Shown here in pieces: positions 26,679-36,400 of a stretch of 64,000 nucleotides of DNA. Every line of letters starts with the position of its first letter. Position 1 is the first letter of the stretch. Both the position numbers and the translations under genes were made by a program. The DNA lies in assembly GCF_014697425.1 (NCBI RefSeq), contig NZ_JACJRU010000013.1:111300-175299 (forward strand), read 5' to 3'. Below the pieces are notes generated by a model. That model ran no database searches and had not been told where the DNA came from. It worked only from the letters and a program-made list of their open reading frames with translations. This stretch comes from Nostoc sp. FACHB-110 (GTDB lineage: Bacteria; Cyanobacteriota; Cyanobacteriia; Cyanobacteriales; Nostocaceae).

Positions 26679-27473
26679 CTAAATCCATAGTAAAGTTATC
26701 CAAGTTTTAATGCCAACAATCCCATCTGCTTGCAATCCTTTAGAAGATTGAAAACTGATTACAGCTGCTTCCACTGCTGATGAGAATTTTCCATCAATCG
26801 CATCTGTAAACAAGCCAATATTTGTTAGCTGCTGTTGTAGCTGCTTAACTCTTAACCCCACATCCCCTTTTTGCAACAAATTAAAACGATTGAGGTCTGC
26901 TTTACCACTCACTCCAGTTACGCCAGAGACATCACCTCTATATTGATGGATAATATATTCTCCACCCCACGTATGAGGGACACTTGGCTGGGGTTGATCG
27001 TAGTGGGCAATCCATAGTGGATAGCTGCTAAAATCATCAGGATCGCCCAATTCGTTCCAAAAACCAGGATAAGTATAGATAATCGGTTTAATAGCTTTTC
27101 CTGTTTGCTGTAAAAGTGTTTTTTCAACCTGTTCTAACCATTTCTTAGCAGCATCAATCACAACTTGTGGATTGCTAACATTATCAGTCACTTCTATATC
27201 TAAAACTGGCGGCAAGTCTCCTGGCTCCAATTTACCAACAGTTGTTAAAAATTCTTGAGCTTGTACCACAGGATCAGATTTGTGCGGATGAAAGAAATGA
27301 TAAGCCCCACGAATAATTCCTACAGCTTTCATTGTTTGCCAGTGATGAGCAAAAGCTGAGTCTTTAATGCTAGCACCTTCTGTCGCTTTGACAAAAGCGA
27401 AAGTTTTACCAGAGTTTTTGACTGCTGTCCAATCGACTTTACCATCTTGATCTGCCACATCAATTCCTAGCAT
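26679..27473 (-). CDS. GH25 lysozyme with C-terminal peptidoglycan-binding domain
   Basis: 264 residues. Residues 1-185 form a GH25 muramidase barrel: MLGIDVADQDGKVDW with the first Asp, FVKATEGAS, RGAYHFFHP, and the catalytic LDIEV strand, then YPLWIAHYD. The last 60 residues are a PG_binding_1 domain (GDVGLRVKQLQQQL, DGKFSSAVEAAVISFQ, LQADGIVGIKTWITL). It cleaves the glycan backbone of peptidoglycan. No signal peptide is visible. It is transcribed divergently from the large kinase gene. Confidence 0.93.
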   Translation of the reverse strand: MLGIDVADQDGKVDWTAVKNSGKTFAFVKATEGASIKDSAFAHHWQTMKAVGIIRGAYHFFHPHKSDPVVQAQEFLTTVGKLEPGDLPPVLDIEVTDNVSNPQVVIDAAKKWLEQVEKTLLQQTGKAIKPIIYTYPGFWNELGDPDDFSSYPLWIAHYDQPQPSVPHTWGGEYIIHQYRGDVSGVTGVSGKADLNRFNLLQKGDVGLRVKQLQQQLTNIGLFTDAIDGKFSSAVEAAVISFQSSKGLQADGIVGIKTWITLLWI

Positions 27474-27598
27474 AAAAATTCCTTAATTTTTTTAATAATG
27501 TCATAGCAAATTTATCAACAGTTAGGAAAAATAATACGCAATCTATAAAAAATTTTAATGAGCGTATGGGAATACTAAATGAGTATATTTAATGACTC

Positions 27599-30500
27599 AT
27601 GACTATGCTCATTCTTCCTAAATACAAACTCACCGAAGAACTATATAATGGCTCCAGGACTATAGTTTATCGAGGATATCGAGAAACTGACTTATCAAGA
27701 GTAGTCATCAAACTGCTGAAAAATCTTTATCCAAACTATCAGGAACTCTTATCATTTTGTAATCAGTACACCATTACGAAAAATCTCAATTCTCCTTGGA
27801 TTGTCCAAACCTATAGCCTAGAATCTTATCAAAATGGTTATGTGCTGGTTATGGAAGATTTTGGTGGCATCTCTCTCAAGCAATGGCTACTACAGCAAAA
27901 CCAAGCATCTCTAAAAGAGTTTTTAGAAATCGCCATTTCACTGTGCAATGCACTCCATTTACTCTATCAAGAGGGGATCATCCATAAAGATATTAAGCCC
28001 AGCAACATCTTAATTAATCCCGAAACCAAACAAGTTAAATTAATTGATTTTAGTATTGCAACATTACTCCCACGGGAAACCCAAACTCTCGTTAACCCGA
28101 ATGTCTTAGAAGGAACCCTCGCCTACATTTCCCCAGAACAAACCGGAAGAATGAATCGGGGTATTGACTACCGCACAGATTTCTATTCCTTGGGTGTAAC
28201 TTTTTATGAATTACTCACAGGCGAATTACCCTTTACATCAAATGATGTCATGGAATTGGTACATTCTCATATTGCGAAAATACCGCCTAGTCTAGAAGGC
28301 AGAACGCAGGCGGTAGGAAGCAGCAGGGAAGAAATACCAAAAGTGTTGTGTGATATTGTCATGAAATTAATGGCGAAAAATGCCGAAGACAGATATCAAA
28401 GTGCCTTGGGACTAAAATCTGATTTAGAAAATTGCTTACAGCAATTACAACAAACGGGTAAAATTGAGAGTTTTGTCATTGGGCAGAAGGATGTGTGCGA
28501 TCGCTTCATCATCCCTGATAAACTCTATGGTAGAGAAGCCGAAGTTAAAACCCTACTGCAAGCATTTGCAAGAGTCACTCAAGGCGCAACAGAAATCATG
28601 TTGGTTTCTGGTTTTTCGGGAATTGGCAAAACCGCAGTCGTCAACGAAGTTCATAAACCCATTGTCAAACAACATGGTTATTTCATTAAAGGCAAATTTG
28701 ATCAGTTTAATCGCAACATTCCTTTTAGTGCCTTCGTCCAAGCATTCCGTGATTTAATCGGACAATTATTAACAGAAAGTGATAGCCAAATTCAGCAATG
28801 GCAAATTAAAATTTTAGCGGCTATTGGCGACAATGGACAAGTCATTATTGATGTGATTCCCGAACTCGAACAGATTCTGGGCAAACAACCACCAGTACCA
28901 GAATTATCAGGAACAACAGCCGAAAATAGATTTTATTTAATATTTCAAAAATTCACTAAAGTTTTTACCAGTAACGAACATCCCTTAGTATTATTCCTAG
29001 ATGATTTGCAATGGGCAGATGTCGCATCATTAAAATTAATGCAGCTATTAATCACCGAGAGTAAATATCTGTTATTAATTGGTGCTTATCGAGATCATGA
29101 AGTCAGTGCCTTACATCCATTAATGTTAACTTTGAGTGAAATTGAAAAAACACACACAACAATTCATCAATTACATTTATTACCACTCAGACAAGAACAA
29201 GTAAATCAATTAGTAGCTGATACCCTGAAATGTCCGGAAAATTTAGCTTGGACACTTTCACAAGTGATATCACAAAAAACCTACGGCAATCCCTTTTTTA
29301 CAACACAGTTTCTCAAAGCGCTGCATCAAGATGATCTGATTCAATTTAACTTTGACTTGGGCTGTTGGGAATGTGACATCACAAAAGTAAATCAACAGGC
29401 ACTGACAAATGATGTAGTCACATTCATGACCTTTCAGTTACAAAGATTGCCAGTAGCCACGCAATATGTATTACAATTAGCCGCTCATCTTGGAAATCAA
29501 TTTGATTTGACAACTTTAGCAATTGTAGCGGAAACATCAGAAATTGAAGTAGCAGCGGATTTATGGAAAGCTTTACACGAAGGGTTAATTGTACCGAATA
29601 ATAATATTTATAAATTTTATCAAAGAGATATTAATGATGAAGTTATTATCAACAATGATTATCATCAAATATCAGTTCAATATCGATTTTTACACGATCG
29701 CATTCAACAAGCAGCTTATTCATTATTTCCTTTAGAACAAAAACAGAAAACCCATTACCGCATCGGCAAACTACTGTTACAAAAAATTTCTCCCACTGCT
29801 AGAGAAGAGCGGATTTTTGAAATTGTCAATCAATTAAATCAAGGTATTGATTTAATTACCCAAGCAACAGAAAAAGAGGAACTTGCCCAACTCAACTTGA
29901 TGGCTTGTCGCAAAGCTAAAGCCGCCACCGCTTATCAAGCCGCGCGGGAGTATGCCACGCTGGGATTATCTTTGTTAAGTCCACAAGCTTGGCAACAGCA
30001 ATATGAAATCACTCTCGCCTTGCATGAATTAGCTGCGGAATTAGCTATGCTGTGCGGTGATTTTGCGGCTATGGAACTGTTCATTGATGTTGTGATTAAC
30101 CAAGCACAATCTTTACTAGAACAGGTGAATGTTTACTGCTTGAGAATTGACGCAAATCATTGGCAGAATAAACAAGTTGAAGCTGTTGAAACTGGAAGAA
30201 AAATTTTACAAAATTTGGGTGTCACGCTGCCAGAAATACCAACACCACAAGATATTCAACAGTCAATGCAAGAAATTAACGAATTACTGGCGAACAAAAA
30301 ATTTGCAGATTTTGTTCATTTGCCTGTGATGACAGATGCTAATGCTATTGCCATTGTGCAGTCTATTCGCAGTATATTGCCAGCAGCTTATGTTTCTGCT
30401 TCTCCTATACTGCCATTACTGACGGCTTTATCTGTTAAATTATCTCTGCAGTACGGTAATATCCCTGCTTCTGCTTACGGTTATATTTCTCATGGCGTGA

Positions 30501-33388
30501 TTATTTGCCAGCTGCTGCAAGATGTAGATTTAGCTATCAAGTTTGGTCAATTAGCATGGGATGTGGTTGTCAAACTTGATGCTAAAGCTAGTAAACCAGA
30601 AATATTAATGGTGTTGGCAGGTTTTATTCTGCATCAAAAATCTCACCTTAAGGAAACATTACCTTTGTTGCGGGAAAGCTACACAACTGCTTTAGAAGTC
30701 GGTAACTTAATCTTTGCAGGCAATAGCGGTTACAATTTCTGCTTAAATTCCTTTTGGTGTGGTCAAACTTTAGTAAGTATGGAAGAAGAGATACGGACTT
30801 ACTATGATAGTTTGTTTAAGCTTAAACAGATATTAACCGCGAATTATTGCAGTATCTTGTGGCAAAGTATTTTAAATTTACTAGGCAATGCGGAACATTT
30901 TACTATTTTGTCTGGTTCAGCCCTGCAAGAAGCAGAATGTCTGTCTCGGCTGCATTTAGCCAATGATTTTTCTGGCTTGTATATTTTCTACCTACATAAA
31001 CTGCAACTATGCTGTTTGTTCGCAGAAATTGAACAAGGCAATATTTATGCTTTTGAGTGCCGAAAATATTTAATTGCTGTATCAGGTTCGACTACTTTCC
31101 CGATTTTTTATTTATATGATTCTTTGGTGGCTTTAGCCCAATTCAGCCCAGGTTCTAGCGCAGTTGCCACTGTATTAGAACGAGTGGCGCAAAACCAAAC
31201 TCAGTTACAACAATGGGCATATCATGGGCCAATAAATCACCAGCATAAATTTGATTTAATCGAAGCAGAAAAACATCGAGTATTAGGCAAATTATACGAG
31301 GCTGGAGATTTTTACGATCGCGCTATTGCAGGAGCCAAAACTAACGGCTACATTCAAGAAGAAGCTTTAGCCAATGAACTTGCAGCTAAATTTTACCTCA
31401 ATTGGGGCAAAGAGAAAATCGCCGCAGGTTATATGCAAGAAGCATACTACTGTTATGCTCGCTGGGGTGCAAAAGCCAAAATTACCGACTTAGAAAAACA
31501 CTATCCTCAACTGTTAAATTTAATTTTGCAACAACAAAAATATGACTTAAATTTCTTAGAAACTCTGGCGACTAATCAGGTAAATTTATCGACTCGTACT
31601 TCTAGCAGCAATAGCACCAGTTATTCCGAAATTCTGGATCTTAATTCTGTTATCAAAGCGGCGCAAGCAATTTCTAGTTCTTTAGAATTAAATGAATTAA
31701 TTGCTAATTTACTAAAAATTATTCTAGAAAACTCTGGTGCAAAAAAAGCTATATTGTTGCTGTCCGATAATCATACTTGGCAAGTACAAGCCATTGCTGT
31801 GATTGAGAATGAAAAATTACACACGATTCTGGAACCACAATTACTCGAAACTTACCCAGATATTCCCACAAGAATTATCCATTATGTTAAGAATATCCAA
31901 AAAACACTGGTGATTGAAAATTGCCAAACAGATATACCAGGGGTAATTGGGGAATATATGCTGCAACATCAACCCCAGAGTGTATTGTGTACACCGATAG
32001 TAAATCAAGGGCATTTAGTAGGTTTGCTTTACTTAGAAAATAAAATAACTGCTGGGGTATTTACTCAAGAACGTGTACAAGTTATTAAACTTCTGGCTTC
32101 CCAAGCGGCAATATCTCTAGAAAATGCCCAACTTTTCCAAAAAGCACAGCAAGCACTTCAAGATTCTTTACTCAAACAATTTTCAATCGATAGAGCATCT
32201 GTTGGTATCTGGTGGGTTGAAGAAGATGCCAGCATTTTTTATGTGAATAATGCAGCTTGTGAAGATTTGGGATATCCGAAAGACGAGATTATTGGAAAAA
32301 ATATTTTTGATTTTGATGCTGCTTTCCCGCAAGAATTATGGCAAGAACATTGGCAATCATTATCTCAAAAAGGTTTTTGTGTATTTGAATCTTATCATCG
32401 GCACAAAGATGGCCATATTTTTCCTGTGGAAGTTACTGTTAACTATGTGGAATTTAATGGTAAAGCCTATAACTTTGCCTTTAGTAGAAATATTAGTGAA
32501 CGCAAACAAGCCGAAGCGGCTATCAACCAAAAATCTCAAGAATTAGCAGCCGCCTTGCAGAATTTACAACAAGCCCAATTACAAATGGTGCAAAGTGAAA
32601 AAATGTCGGCTTTGGGTAATTTAGTTGCCGGGGTTGCCCACGAAATGAATAATCCTTTGGGCTTTATTGCTGCTAGTTTAAAACAAACTCAGCCCACAAT
32701 TGCGGAGATTTTTGAACATTTACGGCTTTATCAAGCAAGTTTACCACATCCCAGTGAAGAAATTCAAGATCATGCTGAAGAAATTGATTTAGACTATCTT
32801 TTAGAAGACTTACCAAAAGTTATTAATTCGATGATTTTAGCTTGCGATCGCCTCAAAAATATTAGCACTAGTCTTCGCACTTTCTCGCGTGCTGACCAAG
32901 ATTATAAAGTCAGTTTTAATATTCATGAAGGTATTGATAGCACAATCTTAATTCTGCGACATCGCCTTAAAGCTAACGAAAAACGTCCGGCTATCGAAGT
33001 CATCACAGATTATGGCAATATCCCGGCAATTGAGTGCTTTCCTGGGCAATTAAATCAGGTATTTATGAATATTATAGCTAATGCGATTGATGCTTTAGAA
33101 GAAATTAAAATTGCCAAAAATCAAGAAATAAAACAGCAAATTACAATTCAAACATCTCTGCAAAATCAATATGTTGTCATCAAAATTGCTGATAATGGCA
33201 TTGGGATGAGTCCAGAAGTGCAGCAAAAAATATTTGACAATTTATTTACTACAAAAGGCGTAGGTAAGGGAACAGGTTTAGGACTTGCCATCGCTCGTCA
33301 AATTGTGGAGGAAAAACACGATGGCAAATTAACCTGTGAATCTGTTTTAGGCAAAGGCACAAAATTTATGATTCAAATACCTGTGTAA
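27599..33388 (+). CDS. Giant hybrid Ser/Thr kinase - ATPase - GAF - PAS - histidine kinase
   Basis: 1929 residues. A Ser/Thr protein kinase lies at 1-285 (IIHKDIKPSNILIN; DFS replaces DFG). Next is an AAA/STAND-type ATPase (P-loop GFSGIGKT about 340, LVLFLDDLQWAD), then a long helical TPR-like region. A GAF domain lies at about 1360-1510, a PAS at about 1525-1640 (GIWWVEEDASIFYVNNAACEDLGY) and a histidine kinase (VAGVAHEMNNPLGF; HATPase IADNGIGMS, GKGTGLGLAIARQI). No receiver domain or cognate regulator is adjacent. This architecture is common in filamentous cyanobacteria. It is convergent with its paralogue 27 bp downstream. Confidence 0.93.
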   Translation: MTMLILPKYKLTEELYNGSRTIVYRGYRETDLSRVVIKLLKNLYPNYQELLSFCNQYTITKNLNSPWIVQTYSLESYQNGYVLVMEDFGGISLKQWLLQQNQASLKEFLEIAISLCNALHLLYQEGIIHKDIKPSNILINPETKQVKLIDFSIATLLPRETQTLVNPNVLEGTLAYISPEQTGRMNRGIDYRTDFYSLGVTFYELLTGELPFTSNDVMELVHSHIAKIPPSLEGRTQAVGSSREEIPKVLCDIVMKLMAKNAEDRYQSALGLKSDLENCLQQLQQTGKIESFVIGQKDVCDRFIIPDKLYGREAEVKTLLQAFARVTQGATEIMLVSGFSGIGKTAVVNEVHKPIVKQHGYFIKGKFDQFNRNIPFSAFVQAFRDLIGQLLTESDSQIQQWQIKILAAIGDNGQVIIDVIPELEQILGKQPPVPELSGTTAENRFYLIFQKFTKVFTSNEHPLVLFLDDLQWADVASLKLMQLLITESKYLLLIGAYRDHEVSALHPLMLTLSEIEKTHTTIHQLHLLPLRQEQVNQLVADTLKCPENLAWTLSQVISQKTYGNPFFTTQFLKALHQDDLIQFNFDLGCWECDITKVNQQALTNDVVTFMTFQLQRLPVATQYVLQLAAHLGNQFDLTTLAIVAETSEIEVAADLWKALHEGLIVPNNNIYKFYQRDINDEVIINNDYHQISVQYRFLHDRIQQAAYSLFPLEQKQKTHYRIGKLLLQKISPTAREERIFEIVNQLNQGIDLITQATEKEELAQLNLMACRKAKAATAYQAAREYATLGLSLLSPQAWQQQYEITLALHELAAELAMLCGDFAAMELFIDVVINQAQSLLEQVNVYCLRIDANHWQNKQVEAVETGRKILQNLGVTLPEIPTPQDIQQSMQEINELLANKKFADFVHLPVMTDANAIAIVQSIRSILPAAYVSASPILPLLTALSVKLSLQYGNIPASAYGYISHGVIICQLLQDVDLAIKFGQLAWDVVVKLDAKASKPEILMVLAGFILHQKSHLKETLPLLRESYTTALEVGNLIFAGNSGYNFCLNSFWCGQTLVSMEEEIRTYYDSLFKLKQILTANYCSILWQSILNLLGNAEHFTILSGSALQEAECLSRLHLANDFSGLYIFYLHKLQLCCLFAEIEQGNIYAFECRKYLIAVSGSTTFPIFYLYDSLVALAQFSPGSSAVATVLERVAQNQTQLQQWAYHGPINHQHKFDLIEAEKHRVLGKLYEAGDFYDRAIAGAKTNGYIQEEALANELAAKFYLNWGKEKIAAGYMQEAYYCYARWGAKAKITDLEKHYPQLLNLILQQQKYDLNFLETLATNQVNLSTRTSSSNSTSYSEILDLNSVIKAAQAISSSLELNELIANLLKIILENSGAKKAILLLSDNHTWQVQAIAVIENEKLHTILEPQLLETYPDIPTRIIHYVKNIQKTLVIENCQTDIPGVIGEYMLQHQPQSVLCTPIVNQGHLVGLLYLENKITAGVFTQERVQVIKLLASQAAISLENAQLFQKAQQALQDSLLKQFSIDRASVGIWWVEEDASIFYVNNAACEDLGYPKDEIIGKNIFDFDAAFPQELWQEHWQSLSQKGFCVFESYHRHKDGHIFPVEVTVNYVEFNGKAYNFAFSRNISERKQAEAAINQKSQELAAALQNLQQAQLQMVQSEKMSALGNLVAGVAHEMNNPLGFIAASLKQTQPTIAEIFEHLRLYQASLPHPSEEIQDHAEEIDLDYLLEDLPKVINSMILACDRLKNISTSLRTFSRADQDYKVSFNIHEGIDSTILILRHRLKANEKRPAIEVITDYGNIPAIECFPGQLNQVFMNIIANAIDALEEIKIAKNQEIKQQITIQTSLQNQYVVIKIADNGIGMSPEVQQKIFDNLFTTKGVGKGTGLGLAIARQIVEEKHDGKLTCESVLGKGTKFMIQIPV

Positions 33389-33415
33389 AATTTACCTATA
33401 ATTTGGCTATGGAAA

Positions 33416-36400
33416 TTATGCTATGGGTAGAGCAATTATAAATTCAGTTCCTTCACCAACAACAGAATTAACGGTGATTTTACCGCCGTGTTTTTCGGCG
33501 ATAATTTGATGAGCGATCGCTAGCCCTAAACCAGTACCTTTCCCTACAGGTTTAGTTGTAAATAGATGGTCAAATATTTTACTTTTAATTTCTTCTGTCA
33601 TGCCTTTACCATTATCAGCAATTGATATTATTAACCAGTGATTTTCTAAGCAAGTTTTAATCGTGATTTTACTAGGATTTAATTTTATTTCTTCCCAGTC
33701 ACGTCCGCTATTCGCATCATCTAACGCATCAATGGCATTCGCTAAAATATTCATAAATACCTGATTTAATTGCCCCGGAAAACAATCTATCGGCGGCAGA
33801 TCATCATAATCTGTGATGACTTCAATTGCCGGGCGTTGGTCATTGGCTTTGAGGCGATGCTTGAGAATTAAAATTGTACTATCGATACCTTGATGAATAT
33901 TAAACGGCACTTTGTGGTCTTTATCAGCACGAGAAAAAGTCCGCAAGCTGGTGCTAATATTTTTTAATCTGTCGCACGCTATGACCATTGCCTCAATTAC
34001 CTTGGGCAAATCTGCTAATGTATATTCCAAATCTATTTCTTCGGCATGGTCGATAATTTCTGGATGAACATCGGCAAAACTAGTTTGATATAACTGCAAG
34101 TGGTCAAAAATATCTATAAGAGTTGGTTTAACTTGTTTGAGACTAGTCGCAATAAAGCCCAAAGGATTATTCATTTCATGGGCGACTCCAGCCACTAAAT
34201 TACCCAACGCCGACATTTTTTCACTTTGCACCATTTGTAATTGAGTTTGTTTCAAACTAGCTAGTGCTTGTTCTAATTGCTGAGATTTTTGGGTGACGGC
34301 GGCTTCTGCAAGTTTACGATCGCTCACATCAATAACTACACCATCCCATATAATTGCTCCATCTGCTTGCTTTTCTGGTCGTGCTTTTGATTGAATCCAT
34401 TTGATGGTTCCTGAAGGGAGAATAATCCGCCATTCTTGCTCAAACGGAGTTAAATTTTGGGCAGATTCCGCGATCGCCTGGGCAATCATTGGTTCATCTT
34501 CTGGATGGTGTAAAGTATAAAGGGCTTTTCTCCCCGTCATGACTTCTTCTGGTGCTATGCCATACAGGTCATAACAACCAGAGCTAATATAAGGAATAGA
34601 GACACTACCGTCGGGGGCTAGGCAAAACTGATAAACTACGCCAGGAATATTATCTGCTAGATTGCGAAATTGCACTTGGCTAGCTTGCTGTTGTGCTAGA
34701 GATTGTTCTAACTGTCGAGCATAGTTTTGCAAATCTTGATACAAGCCAGCATTTTCTAAAGAAATCGCAGCTTGAGCGCATAATAAATTCAGAATTTCGA
34801 TGCGATCGCTAGTAAATACTTCTGTAGTTAATCTATTCTCTAAATACAAAATCCCAATTAATTTCCCTTGATTGATAATAGGGCTACAAACAATACTTTT
34901 GGGTAAATGTTGCTGAATGTAGCTATCTGCCATCCAGGCAGTTTCGGTGGTAATGTTGTGAATAATAATTGGTTGTAGGGTATGTTTAACTGCATAAACC
35001 ATCTTGATGGGAACATCAGTGCTGCTATCTAAAGTATGGGGCGAAAACACTGGCTGTTCTACATGATTCACGTTAGCCACCGCAGCCACAATCCAATTAG
35101 TCTTTTCTGGCAAGATCAGGGCAATTTTCTGCGCCTCAGAATGTTGCAGGAGAACTTGCATTAAATTTTTAATCAACTCCTCTAGCTCAATTGCACCTAA
35201 TAATACTCTGGAGGCTTTGAGTATCAAACCAAAATCAAGACTGTCAGCAAAAGTAGTGCTATGGGAAGTCGAAGAACTTTGGCGATTGTAAGGAGCAATA
35301 GTAGTTTTGGCAATGGTGGCTTGCGGATCGAGATTTAATATCTTACGCCGTTGCAGAATGTGTTGCAAAAGATGGGCGTATACTTCTTCTAAGTTATCTG
35401 TTTTGGCTTTTGCACCCCAATGAGCGTAGCAATAGTATGCTTGCTGCATATATGCTTGGGCGACTGTTTCTTTACCCCAATCAATATAAAACTTCGCAGC
35501 TAGTTCATTCGCCAAGGCTTCTTCTTGAATGTAGCCGTTGGCTTTGGCTCCAGCAATAGCGCGATCGTATAATTCCATCGCTTCTATTTTTTGACCTAAC
35601 ACTCGATGCTGCTCGGCTTGAATTAGGTCATATTGATGCTGAAAATTCATGGGTGCATAAAACGCTCTTTTCTGGAGGATTTGCTGATTAGCGGCGATCG
35701 TTTGAGAATCACCTGATGTTGCTAATAAGGCTAATGATTCATAAAAATACACCAGAGGTACACTCAATGTACCAGTCCCACCCCCCAAATATTGTTTAGC
35801 CTGTTGGACAATTTCTAAAGCCTGAACATATTCGCCAAACAAGACACACAAATAAATTTTGTGTGTCAACAAAAACCACAATCCTGATTTGTCACCAATT
35901 TCCTGCAGCGTTGCTAACATCTCGGCTTCATCCATGACTTCGCCAGTTAAAACAACAGGATTATTTGCCTTACCTAGCAAATTGAGTACTGTCTGTTGGC
36001 AGGATTTGAGAAAGTTGCCTGCTGTTTGCTGCCCAATCTGCTGGATACCTTGACTATATATATATATGTTCTCAATCAGTTCATTTAAAGGTTGCCCAGT
36101 CAAAAAGGAGTTTAAGCAATAAGTAAATCCCCCAAAGCCTGCAAATACTAAGTCACCCACTTCTAAACCATGACTGTAGGCCGCTTGCAAGGGTGCTAAA
36201 GTTTCTTTGGTATGATGGGTGCTAAATGTAATGTAAAAATGCACGAGAACTAAGGTGCGTCCATAAAATTCTTTGTCGTTGTGTTGTTCGCACAGTTGAA
36301 TAGCCAATTGCCCAAACTCATAGCCTGTGGAGAAGTCTTCGAGTAAGGCACAAAGCAACAAGCCATAATAAACATAGCCAATGACAGAAGTATTGGCATT